42,691 nucleotides of DNA from assembly GCA_002362385.1 (NCBI GenBank), contig DEUB01000003.1, forward strand, positions 1-42,691, written 5' to 3'. The position numbers were made by a program, and so were the translations under genes. The notes below the pieces were generated by a model. The model did not search any database and was not told the origin of the DNA. It worked only from the letters and a program-made list of their open reading frames with translations. Positions 24,331 to 33,096 of the stretch are shown piece after piece. Source of the DNA: Lachnospiraceae bacterium UBA3273. GTDB lineage: Bacteria; Bacillota; Clostridia; Lachnospirales; Lachnospiraceae. Within the stretch, counting starts at the first letter, position 1. Every line of letters begins with the position of its first letter.

Positions 24331-26611
24331 AGATGAAGTCAGGGATGGCTTTTATGTTCCGGCAATGATGAAAAGGGCATGGGCAGCACAGTTAGAAGTG
24401 CTTTCGGATATTGAGCGGGTATGTGAAAAATATCATCTTCATTATCAGGCAGACTGGGGCACTTTAATGGGCGCTATACGTCACGGAGGATTTATACCGT
24501 GGGATGATGATATGGACATCAGTATGCTGCGGAAAGACTACGATATATTTAATCAAGTAGTTTCAGATGAATTGCCTGAATATAAAGTGTTAAATTTTGA
24601 TCATTCCCAGGATGGCAATTATGACAGCCAGTTGACCCATATTTATAATGAAAGAAGGGCCAGGGTAGATAAAGGATTTTTAGACAAATTTCATGGATTT
24701 CCTTTTACTGCAGGGATAGACATTTTTCCAATGGATTATATTCCGCCCGCTAAAGAAGAAAGAGAAAGGTTATTCCAGCAGATAAAAACTCTATTTGCCG
24801 CAGCGGCAATGCCCGAGGGTAAGAAAAGGGATGAACTTTTACGGTACATAGAAAAAAATTATAATATCAAACCGGATATAAAGAGACCCTTAAAGCGGCA
24901 GCTTTATCAAAATGTAGAGAAAATATGCCGGGAATATACCGGAGAGGGTGCAAAATTCGTTACCAATATAGCAAGTCATATAATATGGGGATATATGGAA
25001 CCGGCAGAATACTATAAAGACACGATCCGTATTCCGTTCGAAGAGGGGAGAATAGAAGTGCCTATGGCATATGATGGAGCAATGGAACATAAGGTTAATC
25101 AATATATGCAGCCTGTGCGGGATAACAAAGGACATGATTATCCTTTTTATCAGAGGCAGGCGGACAAATTGAATACGGCGCACCCGCTGTTTCAAAAGTA
25201 TGTATTTTCCCAGTCGGATTTATATCGGGAAGAGTCTGATAAAGAAAATCAAGGACAGCTGGGGTTGAAAGTCCATACAAAAGAAATGCTGAAACTGTTT
25301 GGAGCTGTACGGGATGGCGTTGTTGGGATGATTCGACAGGGAACGCCTGAATATGCCGTGGATCTGTTGGCGGATTGTCAGGACGGTGTGATTGCTCTGG
25401 GGAACAGGATTGAAGAGGCCAAGGGTAACGGATGTACGACGGTAACGGTTTTGGAACAGTTCTGCGAGGTGCTCTATACGATCTATGAAAGTATTTTGAA
25501 TGGAGACAGTCTGAATGCAGATGCTGTGGACAGACAGTTTGAAGAAATTCTTGTACTGATCACAGAAAGGATGCAAAAGGATATTATAGAGCGTAAAGTG
25601 GCGGTTTTTCTGCCGTATAAAGCCTCGTTGTGGGATTCTTTGGAAAGCGTCTGGAAAGCGGCGGATGAGGATCCTGACTGTGACGCCTATGTGATTCCCA
25701 TTCCCTATTGTGAAAAAGAATTTGATGGCACCATGGGAGAGATCCATTATGAAGGAAATCAGTTCCCTGATGATGTGCCAATAACCAACTATGAAACTTT
25801 TGACTTTGCCCTGCAGCATCCGGATATGATATTTTTTCATAATCCTTATGACGAATACAACCTTGCCGCAACTGTTCCGCCCATGTTTTATGCAAAGGAA
25901 CTGAGAAAATACACGGATAATCTGATTTATATACCATGGTTTGTGCTGGATGAGATAGAAGAGGGGGATATGCGGGGAAATGTGAGCATGGATTACTTCT
26001 GCACTATGCCGGGGGTTGTATGTGCCGATAAGGTCATTGTACAGTCTGAGAAGATGCGGCAGGCATATATCAGGAAATTGACGGAGTTTGCAGGGGAGGA
26101 TACCAGACCTGTCTGGGAAGAAAAAATATTGGGACTTGGCTCTCCCGTCTATGACAAGGAACGGGAAAGAAGAAATTCTCTTCAAATGCCGGAAGACTGG
26201 AAAAAAGTATGTCTGAAGGATGACGGAAACTTAAAGAAATTCGTTTTATATAATACTGTTCCGGAAGCAATGCTGGAGCATGGCAGCGCTATGCTTGATA
26301 AAATCAGAAGTGTGCTGGAGATATTTGAAGGACAAAAAGAAGAGGTAGCATTAGCGTGGTGCGCTAACATATCAAAATCCGAATATGTAAAAAGAATGAA
26401 GCCGGCGCTCTGGGAAGAGTACCAGCAGCTCGTAAAGGAATATTGTAATACAGGATGGGGAGTCTATTGCGATTTGTCAAAGGATGATGAAAGAGAAGCC
26501 CTGATGAAGTATGGCAGTGCATATTATGGGGATTCCGACAGTACTGCAACATTATGCCGCCGGAATGACATGGCGGTAATGATTCAAAATGTTGGGAAAA
26601 AAGGAAAATGA
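24305..26611 (+). CDS. LicD phosphotransferase fused to a TagF/GT-B-like domain
   Basis: A 768-residue fusion. Residues 1-285 are a LicD domain with GTLMGAIRHGGFIPWDDDMD intact. Residues 300-425 are helical. Residues 425-768 resemble the next protein over their whole length (KVAVFLPYKASLWDSLESVW, PDMIFFHNPYDEYNLAA, KILGLGSPVYDKE). That region looks like a CDP-glycerol glycerophosphotransferase/GT-B fold. Where the next protein has LLWRPHPL, this one has LAWCANIS, so the His-Pro motif of such enzymes is missing and this half may bind but not catalyse. Function inferred: phospho-substituent transfer to a glycan. Confidence 0.8.
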   Translation: MQFPKSYFEDEVRDGFYVPAMMKRAWAAQLEVLSDIERVCEKYHLHYQADWGTLMGAIRHGGFIPWDDDMDISMLRKDYDIFNQVVSDELPEYKVLNFDHSQDGNYDSQLTHIYNERRARVDKGFLDKFHGFPFTAGIDIFPMDYIPPAKEERERLFQQIKTLFAAAAMPEGKKRDELLRYIEKNYNIKPDIKRPLKRQLYQNVEKICREYTGEGAKFVTNIASHIIWGYMEPAEYYKDTIRIPFEEGRIEVPMAYDGAMEHKVNQYMQPVRDNKGHDYPFYQRQADKLNTAHPLFQKYVFSQSDLYREESDKENQGQLGLKVHTKEMLKLFGAVRDGVVGMIRQGTPEYAVDLLADCQDGVIALGNRIEEAKGNGCTTVTVLEQFCEVLYTIYESILNGDSLNADAVDRQFEEILVLITERMQKDIIERKVAVFLPYKASLWDSLESVWKAADEDPDCDAYVIPIPYCEKEFDGTMGEIHYEGNQFPDDVPITNYETFDFALQHPDMIFFHNPYDEYNLAATVPPMFYAKELRKYTDNLIYIPWFVLDEIEEGDMRGNVSMDYFCTMPGVVCADKVIVQSEKMRQAYIRKLTEFAGEDTRPVWEEKILGLGSPVYDKERERRNSLQMPEDWKKVCLKDDGNLKKFVLYNTVPEAMLEHGSAMLDKIRSVLEIFEGQKEEVALAWCANISKSEYVKRMKPALWEEYQQLVKEYCNTGWGVYCDLSKDDEREALMKYGSAYYGDSDSTATLCRRNDMAVMIQNVGKKGK

Positions 26612-27951
26612 GTGATACTTTGAAGTCGATTGCGCGTAATATGACAGAACTTTTGGAGCAGGCCCATGAGAGTATTGTTTCAATGCTTCTGGCAGGCAAT
26701 GTAGAGGCGGCACTTGGTTTGTTGGAGGATTGTCAGGACGGTGCGGTTGCTCTGGGAACAAGAATAGAAGAGCTAAAGAAAACGTCGGATGTGATAAATG
26801 TGTTGGAGCAGTATTGCGAAACGCTTTATGTCCTTCATGAAAAAATCTTAAAAACCGGAACGGCTGATATAAAGTCATTTAAGGAAGCGCTTTCCCAAAA
26901 TCTTTTCGCCATAAAGGAAAGTGTACGTAAAAACATATTGGAGAGAAAAACGGCGGTGTTTCTGCCATACAAAGTTTCTATGTGGGATTCTCTGGAAAGT
27001 GTGTGGAAAGCGGCTGATGAGGATTCTGCCTGTGATGCTTATGTGATTCCTATTCCATATTATGATAAGACTGCTGATGGAACATTAGGAGAGATGCATT
27101 ACGAAGGACATCTGTATCCGACATATGTACCCATAACAGATTATCAAAGTTTTGACTTTGCCGCACACCGCCCTGATATGATCTTTATTCATAATCCCTA
27201 TGATGAATATAATTATGCCACAAGTGTTCATCCCCTTTTTTATTCTAAAAATTTAAAAAGATTTACGGATAATCTGATTTATATTCCTTATTTTGTGTTG
27301 GAGGAGATAGACCCATTTGATGAAAGGGCGGTAAAGAATATGGGGCATTTCTGTACAGCGCCGGGAGTGATTCATGCAGATACGGTTATCGTGCAGTCGG
27401 AAAAAATGAGGCAGGTATATATCCGGGCCCTGGTGGAGTTTGCAGGAGAAAAGTCAAGAGGAATCTGGGAAAAGAAGATATTGGGATTGGGTTCGCCAAA
27501 ATATGATAAAGTACTGGAGGATGCCGTTAACATTACGGTGCCAGAGGAATGGGAAAAGATTATTTATAAAACAGATGGCGGCAGGAAAAAGGTTGTTTTT
27601 TATAATACGGGTCTGGGGGCAATGTTAGAGTACAACGAGGCGATGCTCGATAAAATCGAGAATGTACTGAAGGACTTTTTTCTTATCAGAGAAGAGATTG
27701 TTTTGCTGTGGAGGCCGCATCCTCTGATGAAAGCTGCTATGCAGTCTATGAAACCGCAACTCTTGAAAAAATATGAAAGGCTTGTTGTTGCTTATCAGAG
27801 CGAGGGATGGGGAATTTATGATGATACAACAGATTTAGACCGGGCGATTAAGATAAGTGACGCTTATTACGGAGATCCCAGCAGCGTAATACAGTTGTTT
27901 AGGAAAGTGGGTAAGCCGGTTATGGTGCAGAATGTGAATGTATTGGAATGA
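26608..27951 (+). CDS. TagF/GT-B-like glycerophosphotransferase-type protein
   Basis: A 447-residue protein whose ATGA start overlaps the previous stop. It is a paralogue of the C-terminal two thirds of the previous gene: a helical region (1-115), then FLPYKVSMWDSLESVWKAAD, FIHNPYDEYNYATSVHPLFY and ILGLGSPKYDK. Unlike that gene it keeps LLWRPHP, the basic-Pro-His-Pro motif seen in CDP-glycerol glycerophosphotransferases and related GT-B enzymes. No WHG-type motif is visible, so the assignment is by general pattern. A CDP-glycerol phosphotransferase-like gene also occurs in the Clostridioides difficile flagellin glycan locus, which fits the context. Confidence 0.68.
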   Translation: MSDTLKSIARNMTELLEQAHESIVSMLLAGNVEAALGLLEDCQDGAVALGTRIEELKKTSDVINVLEQYCETLYVLHEKILKTGTADIKSFKEALSQNLFAIKESVRKNILERKTAVFLPYKVSMWDSLESVWKAADEDSACDAYVIPIPYYDKTADGTLGEMHYEGHLYPTYVPITDYQSFDFAAHRPDMIFIHNPYDEYNYATSVHPLFYSKNLKRFTDNLIYIPYFVLEEIDPFDERAVKNMGHFCTAPGVIHADTVIVQSEKMRQVYIRALVEFAGEKSRGIWEKKILGLGSPKYDKVLEDAVNITVPEEWEKIIYKTDGGRKKVVFYNTGLGAMLEYNEAMLDKIENVLKDFFLIREEIVLLWRPHPLMKAAMQSMKPQLLKKYERLVVAYQSEGWGIYDDTTDLDRAIKISDAYYGDPSSVIQLFRKVGKPVMVQNVNVLE

Positions 27952-27988
27952 ATATAATAATGGCAGGTAATTAGGAAAGGATAAGGTT

Positions 27989-28924
27989 ATGGACAAGGTT
28001 ACAATTCTGTTTGGAGCAGGGGAAAATGGAAAACGTGTATTAGAACAAATGCAAACGAATTTTAGTATTCGGGGGGGGGTATTGTTTTGTGATAATTATG
28101 TCACAAGCATAATAAATGGAATTAGAACAATTGATTTTAATGAACTGATGCAATTATATGAAGTTAATAAAATAGAGAAAATCATACTAACTCTATTTGA
28201 TGATAGGGAAGTATTACATCAATGTTTGTCAGCTGGAATTAATATAAGTGATTTATATTATTGCGACGAAGAGTCTCATATGTTGCGATCTATTAAAGAA
28301 AAATATGCTTTAACGATTCATTCTTGTGATGGGGAAGAAGTATTTTTGCGACAACTATTTGGAAAGAAAGATAAAGGCGTCTATATTGATATTGGAGCTA
28401 ACCATCCATTTCGGTTCTCGAATACCTGGTGGGCATATTCAAGAGGATGGAGAGGAATTAATATTGAACCAGATGTTATAAATTATGAATTATTACAAAA
28501 TATCAGAGAGGATGATATTAATATAAATTGCGGGATATCTAATGAAGAGGGGAAATTAACATATTATATGTTTAAGGAAAGTGCTGCAAATACATTTTGT
28601 GCTGAGGAAATAGAAACAGGGAGAAAAACAGGGGTAATAAATAGTTGCAACGTGCCGGTAAGACGTTTGGATACTATTTTGCAGGAGTACGATGTTTGGA
28701 AAATTGATTTTGTGGATATAGATGTGGAGGGAATGGAATTAGAGGTATTGGAGTCTATTTCATGGAATAAGGTCAATATTACTTGTATACTGGTTGAACA
28801 AAGGAATATGAATTTACAAGAAGTTTTAGAAAGTAAGGTATATGAATTTCTGAAGGATAAAGGATATATGCCTGTAAGTAAATATAACAGAACGGTAATT
28901 TATCTGAAGGATAGGGATATGTAA
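27989..28924 (+). CDS. Rossmann-module/FkbM-type methyltransferase
   Basis: A 311-residue protein in visibly AT-rich DNA. Residues 5-100 form a small Rossmann-like module with FGAGENGKRVLEQM at the start. Residues 125-300 are an FkbM-family SAM-dependent methyltransferase (VYIDIGANHPFRFSNTWW, GINIEPD, then VRRLDTILQEY and DIDVEGMELEVLE). FkbM enzymes usually O-methylate sugars. Nine consecutive G residues at codons 28-31 make the gene a candidate for on/off switching. AGGA precedes the ATG. Confidence 0.85.
   Translation: MDKVTILFGAGENGKRVLEQMQTNFSIRGGVLFCDNYVTSIINGIRTIDFNELMQLYEVNKIEKIILTLFDDREVLHQCLSAGINISDLYYCDEESHMLRSIKEKYALTIHSCDGEEVFLRQLFGKKDKGVYIDIGANHPFRFSNTWWAYSRGWRGINIEPDVINYELLQNIREDDININCGISNEEGKLTYYMFKESAANTFCAEEIETGRKTGVINSCNVPVRRLDTILQEYDVWKIDFVDIDVEGMELEVLESISWNKVNITCILVEQRNMNLQEVLESKVYEFLKDKGYMPVSKYNRTVIYLKDRDM
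28071..28079 (+). repeat. nine-base guanine tract inside the FkbM gene
   Basis: The run encodes Arg-Gly-Gly-Val. With nine bases the frame is open. With eight, translation ends after about ten further codons; with ten, it meets TGA after about four further codons. This is the design of a slipped-strand contingency locus. Confidence 0.85.
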
Positions 28925-29068
28925 AGCGGGTACATCAAAAAATAGCATATAGTATGATTGTAGAGTGTTATAAGGTTTGAATGCACTTTTGATATATGTA
29001 AATATAATTGGTATGACTGGAGAGATTTGCTGGTTAATATATGTTTTGAAGAAGAAAGGAGAATCTTT

Positions 29069-30220
29069 ATGGATAAATGTCCTATAGGATTTAGCGGATA
29101 TACAATTTTAGGTAATGACTTGTGGTTTTTTGCGAAAAATTTTAATGGACTGTATGTTTTGGATATTTTAACAGGACAGTTTCAATTGAAAGGCCAGGTA
29201 CCCTTTGAACCGTCAGAGGGTAATGAATTATATAGTAATGTGATATATTGGGAAGAAAAACTTTTTCTTATTCCCCTTTGGGCCCATAAAATGGCGGTTT
29301 ATGATATCGCAGAAGGAAGATTTGAGGCAATAGATCTGCCGGGAACAAAACAGGGGGGGGGCTTATTGTTTAATACTGCCTGCCTATATTGTGATGAAAT
29401 ATTTCTATTTCCCATGTATGATACAAATATTATAAAAATTAATTTAAGATCCTTCAAAACACAAATTATAAATCAATGGGCATCAGAGATACAGCCATAT
29501 CTTTTAAATAAAATAGAGCCTGTTTATTTTGCCGCCCATCGTGTAGCAATTCAAGAAGGAAAGATTTTTCTTCCTTTTTATCATGCACATGGAGTTTTAG
29601 AGTTGGATTGTGAAACTATGGATACACATATCCATATTATTGAGGGAACAAAACAAAAAGATGATTATGGATATAGGGAAATTTGTGAAGATAAAGAATG
29701 TTTTTGGCTGTCACCGGTTATGACTAATGGTATGGCAGTTAGATGGAATCGGCAAAATGGTCATAAAGACTTTTTTCCTTGCAATCCTAATGTGGGAAAA
29801 GACTCTCGGATTTATGGAATTATAAAGATAAATGATGACATATATTTTAAGATTTTTGACAAAGAGGAACATAATTCTGAAGGAGTGAGCCAAGAAATTA
29901 TTATTTGTACCCCTGATAAGTATTTTGGAATCAGCGAAACAGAACGATACCTTTCAATTTATATTGATAATTCAGTCGGCATAAGGGTATACAATAAGGA
30001 AACTGGTCAGAAGAAGGATTATCTTCCCACGGTCGAATATGCGAATACGCCATTGGGAAAGGCCTTTAAGGAAAATATAGTACAAGAGTCAGAATTTCAG
30101 ACTGTATATAGATTGATAGATGCCATTGATACTGTAGAAAAAGTACAGGCAGAGGAAACGCTGATAGGAGAAAAAATTTATCAAACTATTAAGATGTCTG
30201 AAGGGAACGGTGTTTCGTGA
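29069..30220 (+). CDS. beta-propeller-like protein of unknown function
   Basis: A 383-residue protein. The ATG at 29069 follows GAAAGGAG; the frame is open from 29027 but lacks a site there. Recurring blade-like segments are visible (DLWFFAKNFNGLYVLDILTG, KLFLIPLWAHKMAVYDI, EIFLFPMYDTNIIKINL, GKIFLPFYHAHGVLELD), about seven in all. There is no signal peptide, so it is cytoplasmic. No enzyme motif is recognised. Its place between FkbM and radical SAM genes suggests a role in glycan synthesis, perhaps as a scaffold or lyase-like enzyme. It carries a nine-guanine tract at codons 96-98. The DNA is AT-rich. Confidence 0.6.
   Translation: MDKCPIGFSGYTILGNDLWFFAKNFNGLYVLDILTGQFQLKGQVPFEPSEGNELYSNVIYWEEKLFLIPLWAHKMAVYDIAEGRFEAIDLPGTKQGGGLLFNTACLYCDEIFLFPMYDTNIIKINLRSFKTQIINQWASEIQPYLLNKIEPVYFAAHRVAIQEGKIFLPFYHAHGVLELDCETMDTHIHIIEGTKQKDDYGYREICEDKECFWLSPVMTNGMAVRWNRQNGHKDFFPCNPNVGKDSRIYGIIKINDDIYFKIFDKEEHNSEGVSQEIIICTPDKYFGISETERYLSIYIDNSVGIRVYNKETGQKKDYLPTVEYANTPLGKAFKENIVQESEFQTVYRLIDAIDTVEKVQAEETLIGEKIYQTIKMSEGNGVS
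29353..29361 (+). repeat. nine-base guanine tract inside the propeller gene
   Basis: The run encodes Gln-Gly-Gly-Gly. With eight bases the frame would close after roughly 25 codons; with ten it would meet TAA within about five codons. It is the same length as the tract 1.3 kb upstream. Confidence 0.85.
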
Positions 30221-30361
30221 AAAGCTTTTAAATCTGAATTCGGGATTTTCAAGTATAGTTGCAAAATTGACAGGTAAATTGCCGTTTGCTATTATGATGT
30301 TGAATTGCATTGAAGTTTGTTTGATGACTGAAAAATATTAATAGGAAGACTGGTGTGAAGG

Positions 30362-31570
30362 ATGAAAAGAGTAATGACTATTCAAGAACTTGAAACGATT
30401 ATCAATGATAAAAGAGTTACATTATATGGAGCAGGTAAAGTGGCAAGAACGATGATCAAGTATTTGAACAAACGGAATTGCGTTATTGACAGGATATTAG
30501 TATCAACTATGTATAATAATCCTAGAGAAATTATGGGGATAAAAGTAGAAGAATTAAGCAATGAAATTGATACAAAAATGATTAATCTGCTTGTTTGTTC
30601 CGCTGAAAGATTACATGGCGAGATCGCAGAAGAGATCAATAATTATGAATTTGCGTCTGTAAATTTTATGACTGATGAATTATTTCAGGCTGTTACTGGT
30701 TTTTTAGGAGATTATGAAATAGATAATTATTATGAAATCAAACAGATACAGCTGAGACAGGAAAGATTTAAAAAAATTGTACCAAGGCCGTGTCTGGAGT
30801 ATATGATCGTGAACATATTGGACCACTGTAATTTGAGATGTAAAGGATGTGATCACTTTGCATGTATTGCGGATCCGTATTTTGTACCCTATGAAACGAT
30901 ACATAGGGATTTAGAGCGCTTGGCTGAGATTATGGATCACGATTACATTGTAAAAATAGCAGTTATGGGAGGAGAACCGCTTTTACACCCTGATCTGTTA
31001 AAAATATTACAGGATGTAAGAAGATGTTTTCCATATACAACAATCAGGCTGACTACAAATGGATTATTATTGTTGCAGCAGGGAAAGGAATTCTGGCGTG
31101 TATGTAGAGAAAATGAGGTAACAATTGTCAATACAAAATATCCAATTAATTTAGATTTTGAAAAAATGCAGGAAAGAGCAAAATCGGAAGGCGTTACATA
31201 TAAATTTTTTGAGGGAACGGGTAATCATTTAGTAAAAAAGAGTTTTAAAAAAATAATAAATTTGAGGGGGGATAGCGACCCTGTTGAAAGTTTTATGAAT
31301 TGTTCTATATCTAATTATGGGAATTTTCTGATGGAAGGGAAATTATATGGATGTCCTTTTTCGTGTCAGTCAAGCAGAATATTTAACAAAAAGTTTAATG
31401 AGAATTTAAGAATAACAGAAAAGGATTATCTGGTTTTGAAAGATATAAAGGATAAAAACGATATTTTTGAATTTGCAGCAAGACCTAAGTTTTATTGCAG
31501 ATATTGCGAGGGATTATCGGCTGAGTTTGAATGGGAAAGGTCAAAGCAAGAAAAATCAGAATGGGTATGA
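30362..31570 (+). CDS. radical SAM protein with N-terminal Rossmann-like module
   Basis: A 402-residue protein. Residues 18-115 are a Rossmann-like module (RVTLYGAGKVARTMIKYLNK). The radical SAM core follows with the iron-sulphur motif CNLRCKGC (Cys156, 160, 163), then MGGEPLLHPDL and TTNGLLLL. C-terminal cysteines (MNCSISN, YGCPFSCQ, FYCRYCEG) may bind an auxiliary cluster, as in SPASM/twitch proteins. Such enzymes do radical chemistry on peptides or sugars; here the substrate is probably a glycan or nucleotide sugar. GTGAAGG lies directly before the ATG. The DNA is AT-rich. Confidence 0.85.
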   Translation: MKRVMTIQELETIINDKRVTLYGAGKVARTMIKYLNKRNCVIDRILVSTMYNNPREIMGIKVEELSNEIDTKMINLLVCSAERLHGEIAEEINNYEFASVNFMTDELFQAVTGFLGDYEIDNYYEIKQIQLRQERFKKIVPRPCLEYMIVNILDHCNLRCKGCDHFACIADPYFVPYETIHRDLERLAEIMDHDYIVKIAVMGGEPLLHPDLLKILQDVRRCFPYTTIRLTTNGLLLLQQGKEFWRVCRENEVTIVNTKYPINLDFEKMQERAKSEGVTYKFFEGTGNHLVKKSFKKIINLRGDSDPVESFMNCSISNYGNFLMEGKLYGCPFSCQSSRIFNKKFNENLRITEKDYLVLKDIKDKNDIFEFAARPKFYCRYCEGLSAEFEWERSKQEKSEWV

Positions 31571-31629
31571 TGTTGTTGGATATAAGTATAGATAATTGAA
31601 AATTTAAATAAGGATCTGGGTATATAAAT

Positions 31630-32949
31630 ATGGAAAAGAAGCTCATCACAAAGAAAAAAGAATTAATGGATATCATAAAGGTATATGATAGAATTTATCT
31701 TTATGGTGCAGGTAAAATAGGAACATTTCTATACTATATGTTACAAGATCTTGGATGCAGTATTGAAGGATTCATAACAAGTGATTGTATCAGGCGAGAA
31801 TATTATAATTTGAAGAAATTAGTATTTAATTATGAAGATATAAGTTTTTGCGACGATGACTTAATCATTATTTCTGCTTTGGGAAAGAACAGTGAGGAGA
31901 TAGCTGAAGTATGTGCCTCAAATAATTATATTAAAATTTCAAATGAATTTTTAGAAAAGTATATGCCCTGTTACCATATGCAGATAGAAAATACGTTGGG
32001 ATGTGAGAAAATCATTACTTGCTGGATGAATGAAAGAAAAGCATACAGCGTCTTTTTTGAAAATATAAATTTTGAGGATAAGGATTTCTTAAATAGACTT
32101 CACGTGTTGCTTTCTGGTATGGACCGAGAATCCAAAGCTGCCATAATAAGATGCATAAATGATACTAAGAAATTAAATGGACTTTCAAATGAATATTTGA
32201 GTATCTTTACGGAAGAAGAAAAACGGCAACTAATGCAAGTGGCAGAAATCACAAAGGAAATTATGCAGGTAAGTGATAATGTTTGGGCCTTTCATGGATA
32301 TTTGTTACCCAGAAATGACTTCAGGGTAGATATTTTTGTAGATAAGCTGGGTCTGGCTAAGGTAAAAAACTTAGACCATGTTAGAGATAAGAATGTAATA
32401 GATGTTGGGGGATATATTGGAGATTCGGCATTGGTTTTGTCTGACTATACTGATGAAACAGTTTATGTATTTGAACCTGTTGAAAATAATATCAGGATGA
32501 TTGAACAGACAAAAATGCTGAATAATGCTAAAATCAGCGCAGTTAAAGCTGCTGTTTCCGATTATAATGGTAAAGAGAGTTTATCAATGACAGAAAATGA
32601 CTATACAGGTGGATTAGAAAAACTTGGCAATAGGGAATATGAAGAGGAATTTGTTACCGATGTAACTACATTAGATCAGTTTGTTGGCGATAGGAAAATA
32701 CAGGTTGGATTGTTAAAGATTCATGCTGAGGGACTTGAGCAAAAGGTAATTAAAGGTGCAGCAAAACTTTTGAAAGAACAATCGCCGGTAATTGTTGTTG
32801 AAATGTATCATACGGAGAGCGATTTTTTTAATCTTAAGCCATTGATTGAATCTATTAATGACAACTATACGTTCAGCGTTTATAAGCCTGCAAACGGATA
32901 CATCTGTATGGGGATGAAGCTGATATGTGAAGTTGTAAATGACGGGTAA
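31630..32949 (+). CDS. Rossmann-module/FkbM-type methyltransferase, larger form
   Basis: A 439-residue protein. Residues 20-115 hold the module (RIYLYGAGKIGTFLYYML). A helical middle part follows. Residues 250-435 are an FkbM methyltransferase with the SAM loop NVIDVGGYIGDSALVLSDY, VYVFEPVENN, TLDQFVGD and LKIHAEGLEQKVIKG. It differs strongly from the FkbM protein at 27989, so the glycan may be methylated at two positions or the enzymes may be alternatives. The ribosome site is poor (AAGGATCTGGG). AT-rich DNA. Confidence 0.85.
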   Translation: MEKKLITKKKELMDIIKVYDRIYLYGAGKIGTFLYYMLQDLGCSIEGFITSDCIRREYYNLKKLVFNYEDISFCDDDLIIISALGKNSEEIAEVCASNNYIKISNEFLEKYMPCYHMQIENTLGCEKIITCWMNERKAYSVFFENINFEDKDFLNRLHVLLSGMDRESKAAIIRCINDTKKLNGLSNEYLSIFTEEEKRQLMQVAEITKEIMQVSDNVWAFHGYLLPRNDFRVDIFVDKLGLAKVKNLDHVRDKNVIDVGGYIGDSALVLSDYTDETVYVFEPVENNIRMIEQTKMLNNAKISAVKAAVSDYNGKESLSMTENDYTGGLEKLGNREYEEEFVTDVTTLDQFVGDRKIQVGLLKIHAEGLEQKVIKGAAKLLKEQSPVIVVEMYHTESDFFNLKPLIESINDNYTFSVYKPANGYICMGMKLICEVVNDG

Positions 32950-33096
32950 TGTACTTAAGCTTTGCAGGAAAAAAAGAGTAAGTTATACTTGAAAATTTGA
33001 TGATATGAAATGATTGTTTCCTGCCTTCATAATAATAGAACATGGTTTTCGGGCATTAGAACTAAAGGAAATGCAGTGACAGCGAAGGAGAGAGGA

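Noticed and set aside
25220..26185. Minus-strand ORF of 321 codons
   Set aside because: It lies wholly antisense to the well-supported LicD/GT-B fusion, has no ribosome site and shows no recognisable domain; it is a shadow of the coding strand.
33010..33096. Earlier start of the GT13-like gene at 33010
   Set aside because: The added 29 residues do not resemble the family and no ribosome site precedes 33010, while AAGGAGAG precedes 33097.
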